Of a stretch of 8,573 nt of DNA, positions 6,008-8,573 are shown piece after piece. Where the stretch lies: positions 39,375-47,947 of the forward strand of contig NVVT01000007.1 in the NCBI GenBank assembly GCA_002733465.1, in the 5' to 3' direction. The position numbers and the translations under genes are program-made. The notes beneath the pieces were generated by a model that had not been told where the DNA came from, did no database searches, and saw nothing but the letters and a program-made list of their open reading frames with translations. How positions within the stretch are numbered: the first letter of the stretch is position 1; each line of letters begins with the position of its first letter. Origin of the DNA: Kangiella sp. (lineage in GTDB: Bacteria; Pseudomonadota; Gammaproteobacteria; Enterobacterales; Kangiellaceae).

Positions 6008-8098
6008 ATGAAAAAAGTAGAAACAGTGAAGTCTAAAAAGCTTAGTCAATTTCCTTTGCAAGCCATTGCCTATACAAAGTTTTTCAGATCCTTAATTCTT
6101 TTGGTTGTATCTAGTTTTACGATTAGTTGCACTCACTTATCGGGCAATGGCTCAGATAGTGCCCAGAGTCTTCCATTCAAAACAGAGCATAAAGCTCATT
6201 CACTGGCAGATATCTCTCATCTCAGTATTGTAGAAAGAACCGAATTATACGAAATGATTATTGCCGCTGATTTAGCATCATTTAATGGAGATGACGAACT
6301 AGCCACATCCTATTATCTAGCATCGGCTAAAGCCTCAAATAGCATTGACCTAATTAAACTAAGCATTGATTCAGCAAAGCAAACTGGTGATGTACTGGCA
6401 ATTATGCAAGCATCTGAATTGTGGCTTTCTATTTCACCTAATAATATCAACGCTTTAACCTTAAAAATTAGTAGTTTAATTTTACATCAGGACGTTTTGG
6501 AGGCACTAAATGAGACAAAACAGTTATTTAATCTGCAAAAAGATGAGTATAGCCGTTTTTTATTGCTCAATGAAATTAGCCAATCTCAGTCACCTAGAGC
6601 GATCAATGTGTATTTTGCTAGATTAAGCCAAACTTACTCAAAGTCACCATCTATTCAAACTGCTTGGGCGACTTATATGGCTCGTTTTGCATTGCGTGCT
6701 AAAAGTCCTCGAAGTATTTATAGGCAAGCACTATCAATTATTGAAAGCGCGCTAACTATCCAAAGTGATTTTTTACCGGCTATTGATTTAAAAACCAAAA
6801 TTTATTATCAATCTAAACAGGATGAAAAAGCCGAAGCTTTTTTACGAGGATTATTTATCAAGCATCCCGAATCAAAGGAAATAGGGCTTCTTTTGGGACA
6901 ATTACTTTATGATCTAAAAAAATACCAACTTGCAGAACAACAATATAAAACGCTCCTTAACCAATTTCCAAAAACACAGGAAGCTCAGTTTTACTTAGGC
7001 GCTATTTATTTTGCCACCCAGCGTTTTCAACAAAGTTTAGAGCTGTACCGGGATTTACTAGGCAAACAATACAAACCACAGACAACCTATTTTTTCTGTG
7101 GAAACTCTGCTGCTCAAAGCAACGATTATCCACAAGCAATTGCTTGCTATGACCTAGTCAACTCAGGCCCCTATTTAACCCGTGCAAAAGTAGAGTTAGC
7201 TAAACTTTATGCCTTAAATGGAGAATATAATAAGGCACTAAACACGGTAAGAAACCCAAAATTTAAAACCAATGAAAAAGCAAAAGTGAAATTACTTAAT
7301 ATTGAAATAGAAATAGTTAAACAGCACGTTAATATAAAACAAGCCCAATCACTTCTGCAATCAGCAATGGATACCTACCCGACTCACTTTTCTTTTCTAA
7401 TTAAAAAAATTACATTTGATTCCTTAGAAAAAAAACCTAAAGCTTTACATGCTCTGTTTAGCAACGTTCTAAATAGGATATCCAAACAGGAAGAACCTAT
7501 TGAAGCAAAAGAACTCCAACAATATAATTTAACGGTAGCAGCCTTTTTTCAGGCTAATCATTTTTATCAAAAGGCCGTCGACTGGTTGACCCATGCTTTA
7601 AAGAAAGATGAACACAATACCGACTACATTTATTCTCGAGCGCTTTATAAAGAGCCTTTAGGCCTTTTGGATGAAATGGTTTCCGATTTTAAAGCGCTAT
7701 TGAAACTTCAACCAAATAATATCAACATCAAAAATGCATTAGGTTACACCTTGGTAGATATTAATCAAGAGCTCGATTACGCTTCTGGATTGATTGAAGC
7801 AGCTTTTATTGAAATGCCTAATAATGCAGCCGTTATTGATAGCAAGGGCTGGCTTGCATATAGAAAAGGCTACTTAGATCAGGCGATTAAGTATTTGGTA
7901 GCTTCGTTTAAACTTTCGCCTAGTGCAGAAGTTGCAACTCATCTAGCCGAAGTTTACTGGAAAAAAGAAGATAAAAAACAAGCTGAGTTTTACTTCAAAA
8001 AAGCAGAAACTATCCAACCTGATAATTACCTTTTGAAAATAACAAAAGAAAGGCTGGGTATTCCTATAAAAAGATCATCAGATGCTAAAACTGAATAA
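6008..8098 (+). CDS. TPR-repeat lipoprotein upstream of lolB
   Basis: This 696-residue protein has an export signal and tetratricopeptide repeats, which usually scaffold protein-protein contacts. The N-terminus has a long basic stretch (1-27), a hydrophobic segment (28-40) and a lipobox-like FTIS-C ending at C41. T at -3 is not the commonest residue but fits the broad PROSITE-style pattern. The residues after the cysteine are T and H, not D, which by the E. coli rule points to the outer membrane. TPR-like helix pairs are clearest at about 292-358 and at 574-675, where ALGYTLVD, IDSKGWLAYRKG and ATHLAEVYWKKED form consecutive repeats. The middle (360-560) is helical with degenerate repeats. 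Pseudomonas and relatives have a similar TPR gene between divergent hemA and lolB, with the same C-terminal signature as I recall it. The exact role is unknown to me. lolB follows after 25 bases, so the two are probably cotranscribed. Confidence 0.9.
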   Translation: MKKVETVKSKKLSQFPLQAIAYTKFFRSLILLVVSSFTISCTHLSGNGSDSAQSLPFKTEHKAHSLADISHLSIVERTELYEMIIAADLASFNGDDELATSYYLASAKASNSIDLIKLSIDSAKQTGDVLAIMQASELWLSISPNNINALTLKISSLILHQDVLEALNETKQLFNLQKDEYSRFLLLNEISQSQSPRAINVYFARLSQTYSKSPSIQTAWATYMARFALRAKSPRSIYRQALSIIESALTIQSDFLPAIDLKTKIYYQSKQDEKAEAFLRGLFIKHPESKEIGLLLGQLLYDLKKYQLAEQQYKTLLNQFPKTQEAQFYLGAIYFATQRFQQSLELYRDLLGKQYKPQTTYFFCGNSAAQSNDYPQAIACYDLVNSGPYLTRAKVELAKLYALNGEYNKALNTVRNPKFKTNEKAKVKLLNIEIEIVKQHVNIKQAQSLLQSAMDTYPTHFSFLIKKITFDSLEKKPKALHALFSNVLNRISKQEEPIEAKELQQYNLTVAAFFQANHFYQKAVDWLTHALKKDEHNTDYIYSRALYKEPLGLLDEMVSDFKALLKLQPNNINIKNALGYTLVDINQELDYASGLIEAAFIEMPNNAAVIDSKGWLAYRKGYLDQAIKYLVASFKLSPSAEVATHLAEVYWKKEDKKQAEFYFKKAETIQPDNYLLKITKERLGIPIKRSSDAKTE

Positions 8099-8123
8099 AA
8101 ATTAAACCGTAAGTAGAAAAAAT

Positions 8124-8573
8124 ATGACCTTTCGATTTTTATTTAGCTTTATTTTCATGATCGTGCTCAGCGGTTGCGTCACTAAATCACTTACGCTACT
8201 AGATCAAAAAAACAATATACCGTTAGAGAAGGCCAATCACTGGAAACTTAACGCGCGAGTCGCCATTAGGTTACCGAAGGAAAGTCATACGGCTAGTCTA
8301 AATTGGCAAAAGGATAATAAGACTTTTGACTTTTACCTATCAGGTGCTTTTGGAGTCACCATTGCTCATATTATTCAGGGTAAAAAACAAGCATCTCTAG
8401 AAGTTGCAAAATCAGAAAAGCTATATCATGAGGATATTGAATTTTTAGTACACAATACGCTAGGTTGGAGTTTTCCTATTCATCAATTGAGCTACTGGAT
8501 TAAAGGATTGCCATCGGGTAACGATAGAGAAAAAATTACACTAGATTCATTTGATCGTATTGAACATATTAGC
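8124..8573 (+). CDS. lolB: Outer-membrane lipoprotein receptor LolB (C-terminus off window)
   Basis: LolB receives lipoproteins from the periplasmic carrier LolA and inserts them into the inner leaflet of the outer membrane; it is itself a lipoprotein. I translated 150 codons from the ATG at 8124; the family has about 200 residues, so roughly a quarter is missing. The signal peptide ends in a classic lipobox L15-S16-G17-C18, followed by V, consistent with the outer membrane. Family landmarks are HWKLNARVAIRLP (39-51), ASLNWQ (57-62), the YLSGAFG loop (71-77), NTLGWSFPIHQLSYWIKGLP (111-130) and a following DSFDRI. In the protruding loop, where E. coli has the membrane-engaging leucine (L68) in a PLG context as I recall, this protein has AFG with F76, still hydrophobic. 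The ribosome binding site is weak (AAGTAG region). ispE would be the expected next gene beyond the window. Confidence 0.92.
   Translation, partial: MTFRFLFSFIFMIVLSGCVTKSLTLLDQKNNIPLEKANHWKLNARVAIRLPKESHTASLNWQKDNKTFDFYLSGAFGVTIAHIIQGKKQASLEVAKSEKLYHEDIEFLVHNTLGWSFPIHQLSYWIKGLPSGNDREKITLDSFDRIEHIS

Overview
The window is AT-rich DNA from what looks like a low-GC, probably marine or aquatic, gammaproteobacterium. The main clue is gene order. On the minus strand, hemA, prfA, prmC and a moeB/thiF-like gene run in that order. Divergent from them, on the plus strand, a TPR lipoprotein gene is followed by lolB. This is the arrangement I know from Pseudomonas and related Gammaproteobacteria, where ispE usually follows lolB. 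I cannot name a genus from the sequence alone.

Layout from left to right: (1) 1-692, minus: a ThiF/MoeB-type E1-like adenylyltransferase, cut off at its C-terminus by the window edge. (2) 763-1324, minus: a complete VapBC toxin-antitoxin pair between moeB and prmC, which are normally neighbours. (3) 1446-4290, minus: prfA (release factor 1), an aspartoacylase-family zinc hydrolase that starts with TTG, and prmC (release factor glutamine methyltransferase). These are packed with a 2-nt gap and a 4-nt overlap. (4) 4331-5692, minus: hemA, glutamyl-tRNA reductase. (5) 5693-6007: a 315-bp divergent intergenic region with a perfect 10-bp inverted repeat just upstream of the hemA start. (6) 6008-8098, plus: a 696-residue TPR lipoprotein. 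(7) 8124-8573, plus: lolB, cut off by the right edge.

Functionally, HemA commits glutamyl-tRNA to tetrapyrrole synthesis. PrfA terminates translation at UAA and UAG, and PrmC methylates the glutamine of the PrfA GGQ motif, so enzyme and substrate are encoded together. LolB inserts lipoproteins into the outer membrane, and the gene before it encodes a protein that itself looks like a lipoprotein.

I see no wholly new multi-gene system. The points most worth a second look are the two accessory insertions in a conserved housekeeping cluster (vapBC and the aspartoacylase), the hemA leader hairpin with no visible Shine-Dalgarno, and the UAG stop of hemA directly upstream of the gene for the factor that reads UAG.
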